A stretch of 35,857 nucleotides of DNA from CAG-1782 sp964418255 (lineage in GTDB: Bacteria; Bacillota; Clostridia; Christensenellales; DTU072), in the NCBI GenBank assembly GCA_964418255.1, contig CAYQKV010000011.1, positions 1 through 35,857 of the forward strand, in the 5' to 3' direction. Below the pieces are notes generated by a model. The model saw nothing but the letters and a program-made list of their open reading frames with translations, did not search any database and was not told the DNA's origin. This document shows positions 1 through 7,026 of this stretch, piece after piece; the first letter of the stretch is position 1, and every line of letters begins with the position of its first letter. The position numbers and the translations under genes were made by a program.

Positions 1-25
1 TACACGGTTATTTCAATAAGACACA
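1..25. other. Left attachment half-site (attP arm)
   Basis: The first 25 bases are an imperfect inverted copy of the last 24 bases of the window. They share the block GTTATTTCAAT followed by AGACACA. Joining the window's end to its start gives a near-palindrome of about 49 bp centred on TGTATATACA. This has the symmetry and size expected of attP for a large serine integrase, and the integrase gene ends only 37 bp away. The crossover dinucleotide cannot be fixed without host flanks. Confidence 0.72.
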
Positions 26-62
26 CAATATTATGTATAAAAAATGAATATTTTGTGAGAAA

Positions 63-1481
63 TTACTTAACTTTGAACTTTATTACCACGTCATTGTTTT
101 TCGATAATGCAATGTGGTCGATAATTAGGCTTAAAAAAATGCGTTTTTCGTTATGGGAAAGGTTGTCGTAATTGGAATGAAGCTCTTTTATATAATCTAT
201 CGTTAGAGTCGGCGTCGCTTTGATTTTTGTTTCTTCCGACTCGATGATACGCGTTTGTTTGTCTATTTCTTTATCGATGTCGGATACACGTTCGGCATAA
301 GTGTTTTTGTCGATAAGTCCGTCCATATAAAGGTCAAGCACTTTATCTCTTTTTGCTTTTATAGCAGCAAGTTCCATTTTCAGGCGGTCTACTATGCCGC
401 TGACGACGCTTCCCGAGACGAACGTCCCGAATTTAAGCGCGCGGACGTGTTCTTCCACGACGTCTTCAAGCTCTTTGGCGTCGTAAATTTTATTAAGGCA
501 TTTGGCGGGGTGGTATGTTTTGTCTCTTTTTAGCCTTGCCGCGCAACCGTACACGCGGTGACTGTAATCTTTCACTGTGCCGTCGGCAAGCGTCTGATAA
601 TTTTTATATAACTTTCCCACGTATCTGTTTCCGCACTCGGCGCACACTACGAGTCCCGTTAAGAGGTAAGGGGAACAGTCGTGTTTTTTTATAGTTGTAT
701 TTTTCTTCATTTGTTCTTGCGCTCTCAGATATGTTTCGTAGCTTATAATAGGGTCGAAATTGATTCCTTTATACATATTGCCTTTATAAGTAAAATAACC
801 GGCGTACATACTGCGGTGAAGAATTGCTTTGCAACACATCGGGTTTCCGAAATACGGGTGATTAAAATGCGCCGAAGCATATTCGTAGAGTTTTCTTATG
901 CTGTATCCTTGAAGGTATAAATCAAAGATTTTAACAATCATCTCCGCTTCTTCGGGGACGGCTTCGTAGTAATCCGTAATTGGGTTTTTTCTGTATCCGA
1001 ACGGGAGTTTGTTCCCCGGCGCAAGCCATTTACCGTTTTTAACAGCTTGTTCTTTTCCCATAACCATACGTTCGGTTATGGTTTCTCGTTCGAGTTCGGA
1101 AAACGTCGCGTTGATTTTCAGAGCGGCGCGACCGAAAGGGGAGGAGACGTCTATCTGTTCGTGAAGGGAATAGAGTTTGACGCCGTTCGGCTCGAAGACG
1201 TCGTCTAAAAGTTCGATAATATCGCGAACGCGACGCGTAAGTCGGTCGAGGCGATAAACTACCACTACGTCTATCAGATGCGCTTTTATATGTCCGAGTA
1301 ACCGCGTAATAGCAGGACGGGCAAGGTCTTTCCCAGAATATCCGTCGTCTTCGTACACGTCGAAAACTTCATATCCCTGGCTTTTTGCGTATGCCAAAAG
1401 TTTCTCTTTTTGCGCTTCGAGAGAATAACCTTTGTTTGCTTGTTCAAGCGTAGATACGCGCGTGTAAAGTGCCGCTTTCAT
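63..1481 (-). CDS. int: Large serine recombinase (phage integrase)
   Basis: Site-specific recombinase that would integrate and excise the prophage at the attachment site beside its 3' end. At 472 aa it has the usual large-serine-integrase order. The N-terminal resolvase domain (about residues 3-145) carries catalytic Ser10 in YTRVST and the DRLTR motif at 79-83. A recombinase domain with PFGYR (160-164) follows, then a zinc ribbon with Cys280, Cys283, Cys313 and Cys328, then a coiled-coil-rich C-terminal region. It starts 3 nt after the stop of the upstream abi gene and has only a weak ribosome site, so translation may be coupled to abi. The first 27 codons are almost duplicated at 2771-2851. 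Excision normally needs a directionality factor; none is recognisable, but small early genes are candidates. Confidence 0.95.
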   Translation of the reverse strand: MKAALYTRVSTLEQANKGYSLEAQKEKLLAYAKSQGYEVFDVYEDDGYSGKDLARPAITRLLGHIKAHLIDVVVVYRLDRLTRRVRDIIELLDDVFEPNGVKLYSLHEQIDVSSPFGRAALKINATFSELERETITERMVMGKEQAVKNGKWLAPGNKLPFGYRKNPITDYYEAVPEEAEMIVKIFDLYLQGYSIRKLYEYASAHFNHPYFGNPMCCKAILHRSMYAGYFTYKGNMYKGINFDPIISYETYLRAQEQMKKNTTIKKHDCSPYLLTGLVVCAECGNRYVGKLYKNYQTLADGTVKDYSHRVYGCAARLKRDKTYHPAKCLNKIYDAKELEDVVEEHVRALKFGTFVSGSVVSGIVDRLKMELAAIKAKRDKVLDLYMDGLIDKNTYAERVSDIDKEIDKQTRIIESEETKIKATPTLTIDYIKELHSNYDNLSHNEKRIFLSLIIDHIALSKNNDVVIKFKVK

Positions 1482-1484
1482 ATT

Positions 1485-2456
1485 TTATATGCCTATGCCT
1501 AAAAGTCGTTTTAAATTATTTATGTCAAAATTCATACTGTTCGCAATATTTTTCCAGTAATTGGTCGGAATGTTATCTAATAAGGTTTGAATTGAGATTA
1601 GCAACTTAGAAAAAAATTCAATAAATTCTTTTCTTGGCATAAAATGTTTGAAGATTACGACGATTGAAATGAGATTGTTTATAGGCAGTTGCACAAAGTT
1701 AAGTATTCTTTGAGCTTCGGCATTTGGTCTAATGTCATATTTAGTAGTATATGTATAGAGACGTTGGCAATGGGCGCAAGCATTTCTGACTTCTACTAAA
1801 ATACATATAAAATTGAAAAGCTCATTTTGTTTAATAGGCAATCCGAAAATCTTACCGATATGCGTTGCAATTATATGCTTTGTATTTGGGAGAAGACAGG
1901 CATAAAAATTTCGTATATCGTTAAAATTTAATATATTAAAAATAATCCAAATCGGTATGTCTCCATAGTTGCTTTTATAATGGCGAATACAATCGTATTG
2001 CTTATTGGTTGCATATTTAGGATGTAGGGCGGTGCGAATCTTTTCTTTAATTGTTGAAATCAAATCATTAGTTTTTTGCGCGGTTTTTGTGTTATATGTG
2101 TTGAAAGATTTTTCCTCTAAATAATTCAGTTCTCCGTGAACAGAAGAAAAATCATAGGATATTATGGATTTTAATATCTTTTCAATGACTAATATCTTTG
2201 TTAGTATACTGGACTTCAAGTCTATGTCAAAATTGTAAAGATTAACAAGATATTCAAACTTTGTGTTCTCGATAAATTTTTCTCCGAGAGTATTGTTTAT
2301 ATCAACAAAAGGGCTTTTGAAACCGTTTATTAAATTATAGTATCCAACTTTTTCAAGTGTAGTTTTAGCGAAATTTTCATCTGATATAATCATTCCGCGA
2401 GTTTTCAGAATGGCAATTTGCTCATCTATACTTTTGTGTGGTTTAAGAAATGTCAT
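1485..2456 (-). CDS. AbiF/AbiD-like abortive infection protein (Abi_2 family, HEPN)
   Basis: Probable HEPN RNase toxin used in phage defence. The N-terminus (IDEQIAILKTRG at 10-21, then VGYYNLINGF) matches the start of the Abi_2 family. Near residue 224 the sequence VRNACAH gives the HEPN signature R-x4-H (Arg224, His229), the RNase active site in this superfamily. Length (323 aa) is normal. The ATG has no Shine-Dalgarno sequence and lies 8 nt from an intrinsic terminator hairpin that ends an upstream structured RNA. Expression therefore probably needs terminator read-through. Base use is much more AT-rich and CpG-poor than the structural genes, pointing to transfer as cargo. Known for the family: AbiF genes sit beside the structured abiF RNA and are proposed ancestors of Cas13. 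Toxicity and RNA control here are inference. Confidence 0.85.
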   Translation of the reverse strand: MTFLKPHKSIDEQIAILKTRGMIISDENFAKTTLEKVGYYNLINGFKSPFVDINNTLGEKFIENTKFEYLVNLYNFDIDLKSSILTKILVIEKILKSIISYDFSSVHGELNYLEEKSFNTYNTKTAQKTNDLISTIKEKIRTALHPKYATNKQYDCIRHYKSNYGDIPIWIIFNILNFNDIRNFYACLLPNTKHIIATHIGKIFGLPIKQNELFNFICILVEVRNACAHCQRLYTYTTKYDIRPNAEAQRILNFVQLPINNLISIVVIFKHFMPRKEFIEFFSKLLISIQTLLDNIPTNYWKNIANSMNFDINNLKRLLGIGI

Positions 2457-2458
2457 TT

Positions 2459-2564
2459 TTTAATAAAAGCCAATGACAAATAGCATTGGCTTTTAGTTTG
2501 TTTTGTAATGCTACATATAGCGCATTACACCTTATTCGTGCTAAATTAGATTTACCATTTAGCA
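2459..2564 (-). ncRNA. Candidate abiF-type structured RNA (RNA antitoxin)
   Basis: A discrete transcript unit of about 105 nt lies upstream of, and on the same strand as, the AbiF-like gene. It has three perfect stem-loops in order. Stem 1 is GCTAAAT with ATTTAGC (2557-2563 with 2540-2546), 10-nt loop. Stem 2 is GTAATGC with GCATTAC (2522-2528 with 2505-2511), 10-nt loop. Stem 3 is an 11-bp AAAAGCCAATG/CATTGGCTTTT terminator. A consensus promoter sits just upstream and no ORF fills the interval. Position and architecture agree with the published association of a conserved abiF RNA with abiF genes. I cannot confirm a match to the covariance model. The 5' end is predicted from the -10 box. Confidence 0.72.
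2465..2494 (-). terminator. Intrinsic terminator/attenuator before abi
   Basis: A perfect 11-bp inverted repeat (2465-2475 and 2484-2494) with an 8-nt loop ends in TTTTATT on the minus strand, 8 nt before the abi ATG. It would end the structured RNA and limit abi and integrase transcription. Its symmetry means it could also work on the opposite strand. Confidence 0.75.
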
Positions 2565-2569
2565 GTTTT

Positions 2570-2598
2570 AGGATAACATAACTTAAAATTTATGTCAA
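2570..2598 (-). promoter_or_regulatory. Promoter of the structured RNA/abi unit
   Basis: Read leftward, a perfect -35 TTGACA (2593-2598) is separated by exactly 17 bp from a TATCCT -10 box (2570-2575, 4 of 6 matches). The predicted start is near 2563, at the foot of the first RNA stem. This gives the RNA a sigma-70-type promoter independent of the repressor operon. Confidence 0.75.
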
Positions 2599-2647
2599 TA
2601 CTATTATATCAAATTTATAAAAATTTAGTACGGCTCTTCTCCTTTTT

Positions 2648-2851
2648 TTATAGTATTTTATTGCGTTGTTGCGCAAAGTAGCTAACTGCTTTGCATTGTG
2701 TCGTATACAAGGTCTTTTCCTGAATAACCGTTGTTTTCATATGCGTTGAACACTTCATACTCTTGGAGTTTCTCTCTTTTTGCGCTTCGAGAGAATAACC
2801 TTTGTTTGCCTGTTCAAGCGTAGATACGCGCGTATAAAGTGCTGCTTCCAT
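2648..2851 (-). pseudogene. Degraded 5' remnant of a second serine integrase gene
   Basis: The first 27 or so codons (2771-2851) match the intact integrase start nearly base for base, including catalytic Ser10 in YTRVST. After KE the reading frame shifts. In the other frame the integrase-like text continues (YEVFNAY, then NGYSGKDL), with about seven residues deleted relative to the intact gene, and homology stops near 2700. The open frame left (67 aa) has no catalytic core beyond this point. It starts 3 nt after the membrane-protein stop, with a GGATGATAA context. It is best read as the former integrase start, stranded when the RNA-abi-integrase cassette arrived. A residual peptide is unlikely to be functional. 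Confidence 0.88.
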
Positions 2852-2854
2852 TTA

Positions 2855-3796
2855 TCATCCTATTGTTCTGATATTTTCTCTAAGTGTTGAGGTTTTATCG
2901 TCATAATCTTCTTTCGTTATAAGATTCTTTTCGAGAAGCCATCCTGCGCATCCATAGTAAACTTTTAAGATTTCCTGTCCTATACCGTTTAGAGAATCCA
3001 CATAAAAATGATAAGTACCCGACGACAGTAAATTAAAAGAGGCGAGACTTAAAATCACGTGTACTTTCTCATATTGTTTTTCGGAAGGTAACTTTTCCGC
3101 TTCGTCAAAACCTTTCATTTTTGCTATATTATCCATAAGCGCTTTCTGACATCCGTCGGAATAAAATTCGTTGGAAGTATAATTATGAATAATTTCTATA
3201 CATTTACCGATAAAATTTTTCTTGCATTTAGATAGTTGGTCGTGTTCTAATTTAGAGCCGACGCAGAAAGCGATTATAATAGAAACTATTATTCCGACGG
3301 CATAAACAACGCTATTGAAAATAGCATATGTAATGCCCGTTATTGCGGCGTCGCCCAAAAGCAGTAAAAAGAAATAAATTAAACTTTTTTTGTTATATTT
3401 TTTCGAATGTATATAGGTTTTATTATACTCATAGTTCAGATTACGCTCTTTTTTGATTCCGATATTCATAGAAATGCCACTACATAGAGCCAAAGCAAAG
3501 GTGTATATATATATGCTTCCGACGAAGTATGTGATTACTTCGGCAACGGCAAACAGAATTATCAAAACGATAACATAGAATGCGTTCGATTTATGATTAC
3601 TATTTTTTGTACGGACGGTATGCGTTTCGGAAGTAACGACGTTTTTTGTTTTTTGTTGAGAGGGAGTATAAGTTTTTATAGGGACGTTTTTGTAAGGTAC
3701 CTTTTTATGAATTGCATAAACGATTCCTGCAATAAATACGATTAAGGCAAAAATAATGCTTAAAACGATTATAATTATACGAGTGGACGCGTCCAT
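2855..3796 (-). CDS. Multi-pass membrane protein of the lysogeny operon, unknown function
   Basis: No family recognised. The 313-aa protein has an N-terminal hydrophobic helix (about 6-29), a polar stretch rich in Thr, Lys and Asn (30-70), then four more hydrophobic segments in two pairs (about 71-91, 93-113, 138-160, 162-180). A soluble C-terminal domain of about 130 residues follows. A GGAG box lies 6 nt before the ATG. It starts 14 nt after the repressor gene on the same strand, so it should be expressed in the lysogen from the repressor promoter. Genes in this position often serve superinfection exclusion or lysogenic conversion; that role is inference from location only. Confidence 0.8.
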   Translation of the reverse strand: MDASTRIIIIVLSIIFALIVFIAGIVYAIHKKVPYKNVPIKTYTPSQQKTKNVVTSETHTVRTKNSNHKSNAFYVIVLIILFAVAEVITYFVGSIYIYTFALALCSGISMNIGIKKERNLNYEYNKTYIHSKKYNKKSLIYFFLLLLGDAAITGITYAIFNSVVYAVGIIVSIIIAFCVGSKLEHDQLSKCKKNFIGKCIEIIHNYTSNEFYSDGCQKALMDNIAKMKGFDEAEKLPSEKQYEKVHVILSLASFNLLSSGTYHFYVDSLNGIGQEILKVYYGCAGWLLEKNLITKEDYDDKTSTLRENIRTIG

Positions 3797-3810
3797 AGTG
3801 TCTCCGCAAT

Positions 3811-4434
3811 TTATATTTTTCTAAAAAGATATACGACTTTACCCAATATTCTGCAAAATTGTAAGTCCGTTCCCGATATTCTTTTCGTCGGATATTCCGG
3901 ATTCCGTGGGATTAGTTCTACCCAGTCGCAGTTTTTCTCATATCTGACTTGTTTTATCGTGGCTTCGTCTCCGTTATATAAAACGATAGCAATACTTCCG
4001 CTGTCTACGGAAGAGCACCGCTCGACAAGAACCCTGTCACCGTCAAGAAACTGAGGGTACATAGAATCACCCGAAACGCGCAACACCATAAAGTCGGATT
4101 TTGCGCGACCTTTGATAATAGACAACGGAACTTCCTGTATCTCATCCGTTTTGTCTTCTATTGCGACGCCGTTATAACCCGCTGTGATTTTCCCTATAAT
4201 CGGAAAATCAACTATGTTTTCGGAAAACAAATTTTTTGCTATCATTTTATTTCTGCCGAGGAGATAATCAACCGAAACGTTAAAATATTCGGCAATTTTA
4301 AGAAGCATCGCCTGGTCGGGTTCGCGTTTGTTGTTTTCGTACAGTGAAATAGTGCTTTCCGCTACGCCTAATATGTTGCCCAACTCTTTCATAGAGAGCC
4401 CTTTGTCTTTTCTCAGTATTCTTAAAGTTTCCAT
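3811..4434 (-). CDS. LexA/CI-type phage repressor with S24 peptidase domain
   Basis: Maintains lysogeny by binding operators in the adjacent divergent region and would be inactivated by RecA-stimulated self-cleavage. The start at 4434 is chosen because GGAGG lies 4 nt upstream; an upstream in-frame ATG at 4551 would read through the promoter region. The protein is 207 aa. The N-terminal XRE helix-turn-helix spans about residues 4-60 (LSMKELGNILGVAESTISLYE). The linker contains the Ala85-Gly86 scissile bond. The C-terminal S24 domain has nucleophile Ser124 in SGDSM and general base Lys161 in ATIKQV. All residues needed for autocleavage are present, so SOS-type induction is expected. Confidence 0.93.
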   Translation of the reverse strand: METLRILRKDKGLSMKELGNILGVAESTISLYENNKREPDQAMLLKIAEYFNVSVDYLLGRNKMIAKNLFSENIVDFPIIGKITAGYNGVAIEDKTDEIQEVPLSIIKGRAKSDFMVLRVSGDSMYPQFLDGDRVLVERCSSVDSGSIAIVLYNGDEATIKQVRYEKNCDWVELIPRNPEYPTKRISGTDLQFCRILGKVVYLFRKI

Positions 4435-4450
4435 ATTTCCTCCATAACGA

Positions 4451-4479
4451 ATTATAAACTTTACAAGTTGAAAAGTAAA
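4451..4479 (-). promoter_or_regulatory. Leftward repressor promoter (PL)
   Basis: Read leftward, a -35 TTTACT (4474-4479, 4 of 6) and a perfect TATAAT -10 box (4451-4456) are spaced by 17 bp. The predicted transcript starts near 4444, leaving a leader of only about 10 nt that begins at the repressor's GGAGG. Confidence 0.7.
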
Positions 4480-4522
4480 GAGCAAAATAAAAACTTTGCA
4501 AAGAGAAAAGTTTTTGCAAAAA
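4457..4522. promoter_or_regulatory. Operator cluster between divergent promoters
   Basis: Several small palindromes sit between the promoters. AACTT-tac-AAGTT (4457-4469) lies inside the PL spacer. CTTTGCAAAG (4494-4503) lies upstream of the PL -35. TTTTTGCAAAAA (4511-4522) lies just upstream of the PR -35. TTGCAAA-like half-sites recur further right (CGCAAAG near 4537, TGCAAAG near 4575). These are the likely binding sites of the repressor and the Cro-like protein; which protein binds which site is not resolvable here. Confidence 0.55.
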
Positions 4523-4527
4523 ACCAC

Positions 4528-4556
4528 TTGACAAATCGCAAAGCAACCCATATAAT
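4528..4556 (+). promoter_or_regulatory. Rightward early promoter (PR)
   Basis: A perfect consensus sigma-70 promoter: TTGACA (4528-4533), 17 bp, TATAAT (4551-4556). The predicted start is near 4563. It would drive the early operon from the Cro-like gene to the terminator at 10333. Confidence 0.88.
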
Positions 4557-4590
4557 AAAGTCAATCTTGACAAAATGCAAAGGAGAACTT

Positions 4591-4773
4591 ATGAAATTAA
4601 GAACTATCAGGAAAGAAAGAGGCTTGACACTTAGACAAGTCGCCGATAAGGTGGGTGTTTCCGAAAGCTGTATCAGTCTTTATGAAAGCGGAACGAGAAG
4701 ACCCAACATAGACACCCTTAAAAAGTTGGCGGAGGTTTTAAGGTGTTCGATTGACGACTTGTTGTCTGAATAA
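4591..4773 (+). CDS. Cro-like XRE-family regulator
   Basis: A 60-aa protein made almost entirely of an XRE helix-turn-helix (LTLRQVADKVGVSESCISLYE, residues 11-31), ending DDLLSE. The start at 4591 is preceded by AAGGAG with good spacing; an in-frame start at 4468 would run through the promoter and is rejected. It is the first gene under PR and lies opposite the repressor, the classic position of Cro, which would repress PL and commit to lytic growth. Its DNA-recognition helix region resembles that of the repressor (VSESCISLYE against VAESTISLYE), so both probably read related operators. Confidence 0.88.
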   Translation: MKLRTIRKERGLTLRQVADKVGVSESCISLYESGTRRPNIDTLKKLAEVLRCSIDDLLSE

Positions 4774-4791
4774 GGTGGCGGACGTAGCGGA

Positions 4792-5163
4792 ATGAAAAAG
4801 GAAGAGATTCTGAGCATTATTAACGGAGGGTTTACGGAAATGAAATCGGCGCAAGCAAGAGCGGCGGATATACCGCAAAGAGTTAAGCAAAAGGTGTGGG
4901 AACGGGACGAAGGGAGATGCGTAGTCTGCGGGTATAACCGTAATACTATGCCTAACGCGCATTTTATTCCGCGTTCCAAAGGCGGTCTCGGAATAGAGCA
5001 GAACGTAGTTACGCTTTGTACGAATTTTACGCCTAATCAGTGTCATTACAAATATGATTTCGGGACAAAAGAAGAGCGCGAAGCTATCGGCGCGAAGATT
5101 GAGGAATATCTCGGGTCGGTGTATGACGATTGGGACAAAGAGCTTCTCGTATACAAACGTTGA
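4792..5163 (+). CDS. HNH endonuclease-like protein
   Basis: A 123-aa protein with an HNH/zinc core. CVVC (Cys43, Cys46) is followed by NAHFIPRSKGG (His57), Asn71 in NVVTLC, Cys76, and the Cys84-His85 pair. This fits a zinc-stabilised HNH nuclease fold that cuts or nicks DNA. Unlike many phage HNH genes it is not beside the terminase but directly after the Cro-like gene, so an early role (host DNA, recombination or defence) is as likely as a packaging role. The ATG at 4792 has only a weak GGA. An internal ATG at 4842 with GGAGG at 4826 is a plausible alternative that keeps the whole HNH core. Confidence 0.8.
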   Translation: MKKEEILSIINGGFTEMKSAQARAADIPQRVKQKVWERDEGRCVVCGYNRNTMPNAHFIPRSKGGLGIEQNVVTLCTNFTPNQCHYKYDFGTKEEREAIGAKIEEYLGSVYDDWDKELLVYKR

Positions 5164-5207
5164 CACAAAAGCGGACCTTTCAACATATTAGGGAGAAAAG
5201 GAGTGCT

Positions 5208-5459
5208 ATGAAAACGAAAAAATTCAACGTAACGGTAGTATTCGGAGACGGAACGGTTATGCGCGGCGAGGATTTCAAAAAGAAAGGAAGGGTTATTCTT
5301 CCCGAGAACAACGCCGAAATAAACAGTGAAGCGCGCCGTCTTTTTCATCCCGAGGAGATAGCGGAGGACAGGAGACGTTACCGTCGGGAGCTTGCGGCGA
5401 AACGAAGAGAAGAACTCATCAAAGAGTTGATTGAGATACAGAAAGGGAGCGTCGTATGA
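5208..5459 (+). CDS. Small early protein, unknown
   Basis: An 83-aa protein of unknown family. The start at 5208 has AAAGGAG with good spacing; the open frame extends upstream but without a ribosome site. The first half is beta-like and contains FGDGTVMRG. The second half is a very charged helix rich in Arg, Glu and Lys (about residues 48-78). It is stop/start coupled (ATGA) to the next gene, so it belongs to the early operon. Confidence 0.7.
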   Translation: MKTKKFNVTVVFGDGTVMRGEDFKKKGRVILPENNAEINSEARRLFHPEEIAEDRRRYRRELAAKRREELIKELIEIQKGSVV

Positions 5460-5752
5460 ACTACTATATGCGAGAAATCAATAAAAGGATAAAAACCATA
5501 TCCGGTATTTACGCATTTATTCCGTATATTGAATTTTTCAAATCCCGGAGTACGGATATAACGAACTTTAACAAAAACCTGCGGGTTCCGTTTAAGCGTA
5601 CGTCTTGGTACGGAGCGGTTTTGGCTTTGAAAGGACTTAAAGAGGATACTGTATACGAGGCGAGCGAAAAAGCTTTGAAAGGGGCGTTGGATGAAAAGAT
5701 ACAGAGTGATAAACATATCGAAAAAAGGAAAAGACTTTACGGTGACGATTGA
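5456..5752 (+). CDS. Small early protein, unknown
   Basis: A 98-aa basic protein of unknown function, starting within the previous gene's stop codon (ATGA overlap) and overlapping the next gene by 62 bp. It has an aromatic, hydrophobic middle (IYAFIPYIEFFKS) and a charged C-terminal helix. No catalytic motif was seen. The tight overlaps support it as a translated early gene. Confidence 0.62.
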   Translation: MNYYMREINKRIKTISGIYAFIPYIEFFKSRSTDITNFNKNLRVPFKRTSWYGAVLALKGLKEDTVYEASEKALKGALDEKIQSDKHIEKRKRLYGDD

Positions 5753-5891
5753 CGGAGTCGTTCGCATTTTAAGAAAAAATGACTTGAAAAAGTTTTTGAA
5801 CCGTAGAATTTACGACAATATCGCGCGTGGTTTTCACGGCGAAATAATATTCGTTGAAGAAATTATACAAGGAGATAAAAAAGATGACTGA
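5691..5891 (+). CDS. Small basic early protein, unknown
   Basis: A 66-aa protein preceded by AAAGGGG about 7 nt before its ATG. It overlaps the previous gene by 62 bp and the next by 8 bp. It is strongly basic in the N-terminal two-thirds (VTIDGVVRILRKNDLKKFL), then ends acidic. The size and charge would suit a DNA-binding accessory such as an excision or directionality factor, but no family is recognised and this is only a suggestion. Confidence 0.6.
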   Translation: MKRYRVINISKKGKDFTVTIDGVVRILRKNDLKKFLNRRIYDNIARGFHGEIIFVEEIIQGDKKDD

Positions 5892-6159
5892 AAAAATGAA
5901 AGAAAAAATCATAGCGAAATTGATACTCGGATTACCGTTGTCCGAAAAAGAAATTTCCGCGCTTTCCGATAACGAGAAGGGGTTAAGCCGCAAGGAAGAG
6001 GAGATTATATCGGAAAAAAACAGACGACTTGAACGTATGTGCAACGGCAGGGAGTTTTGCGTAGGCTGTCCGCATCTCGTCAAAGTAGGAAAGAACAGAT
6101 ACGGAAGTTGCGAAGAGTATGTCGCCGTGCAGATGATTATCGAAGCGAGAAACAAATAA
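5884..6159 (+). CDS. Small cysteine-containing early protein, unknown
   Basis: A 91-aa protein. AAGGAG at 5869 selects the start at 5884 rather than the in-frame ATG at 5854. The N-terminal half is a charged helix. The C-terminal half has a small cysteine cluster (CNGREFCVGCPHL, then a later Cys in GSCEEY), which could bind a metal. It lies in the early operon with an 8-bp overlap upstream. Function unknown. Confidence 0.65.
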   Translation: MTEKMKEKIIAKLILGLPLSEKEISALSDNEKGLSRKEEEIISEKNRRLERMCNGREFCVGCPHLVKVGKNRYGSCEEYVAVQMIIEARNK

Positions 6160-6174
6160 AAGGAGAAAAGGAAA

Positions 6175-7026
6175 ATGGAAAATCAGTTGATATTCAGAGA
6201 AGACGGAAGCGTAAGCGAGGAAGAGAGGAAATTTATTTCCTGCCATAACGACATCGTGTATCTTGCGCGTTCCGCATACGATTTTGCCTATAAAATGGCG
6301 GTTGAAATAAAGCGTATGCGAGACGAGAAGTTGTATATTGCCGGCGGATATAAAACGTTTTCCGAGTACACCGAAGCCGCGCTCGGGATGAAGGAAAGAA
6401 ATGCTTATAACTACATACAGATAGTCGAAAGCTATTCCGAGCAGTATTTGCAGGCGAATGCAAAACTCGGGGTTACAAAATTGTTGTTACTTTCGTCATT
6501 ATCCGAAGGGGACCGTGCAAAAATAGAAGAGGACGCGGAGTCCTCTACTGTAAAAGAATTGAAAGAAATGGTCGCCGCCGTAAAAAAAGAACAAGGCGAA
6601 CAACTTGCGCTCATCGAAAAAAAGAAAGATTCGGAAATCAGAAACATACGGACGGAGAACGAGAAGAAAATAAAAGAACTCGAAGAGAAATACCGCAAGG
6701 CGACGTTGGACAAAGAAGCTCTCGAAAAAGAGTGCAGAGATTTGAAAACCGCGCCGCCCACCGTTAAATCCGTGGAGAATCCCGTTTTGGAACAGAAGAT
6801 AGAAACGCTCGAAACTCGGCTTCGGGAAGCCTCCGTCGCGGAACAGACGTTAAAAAAGCAACTGGAAATAGCCAAAGACTCGAATATGACCAAATTCGCC
6901 GTTAAGTTCGAGGATTTGCAGAAAGTGGTCGGAGAAATCAAAGTATTGCTTAACGCATTGTCCGCGGATAATCGCGAACGGTGCATAAAGGCGTTGCAAA
7001 GCGTTCTCGGAGGGTTTGTCAAATGA
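6175..7026 (+). CDS. Coiled-coil early protein with N-terminal helical domain (DUF3102-like)
   Basis: A 283-aa protein with strong ribosome sites (AAAGGAG and AAAGG). Residues about 25-110 form a helical domain with GYKTFSEYTEAALGMKERNAYNYIQIVE. This style occurs in phage and plasmid proteins annotated as DUF3102 or ParB-like. Residues about 130-245 are a long coiled coil rich in Glu and Lys. The C-terminus is again helical. The family label is a recollection of style, not a search result. It overlaps the next gene through ATGA. A role in replication or DNA organisation is plausible from its place ahead of the replication genes. Confidence 0.7.
   Translation: MENQLIFREDGSVSEEERKFISCHNDIVYLARSAYDFAYKMAVEIKRMRDEKLYIAGGYKTFSEYTEAALGMKERNAYNYIQIVESYSEQYLQANAKLGVTKLLLLSSLSEGDRAKIEEDAESSTVKELKEMVAAVKKEQGEQLALIEKKKDSEIRNIRTENEKKIKELEEKYRKATLDKEALEKECRDLKTAPPTVKSVENPVLEQKIETLETRLREASVAEQTLKKQLEIAKDSNMTKFAVKFEDLQKVVGEIKVLLNALSADNRERCIKALQSVLGGFVK

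Noticed and set aside
1485..2598. A CRISPR-Cas13-type locus because of the HEPN protein and nearby RNA
   Set aside because: The protein has one clear HEPN motif and Abi_2 features, and there is no repeat-spacer array; only the evolutionary link to Cas13 is relevant.
2648..2851. Short open frame with an intact serine-recombinase N-terminus as a functional small recombinase
   Set aside because: The frame shifts after KE and the rest of the catalytic domain is missing; the integrase-like text continues only in another frame, so it is a relic.
4468..4590. Longer Cro-like protein starting at 4468
   Set aside because: That extension would be encoded by the promoter/operator DNA; the AAGGAG-preceded ATG at 4591 starts exactly at the helix-turn-helix protein.
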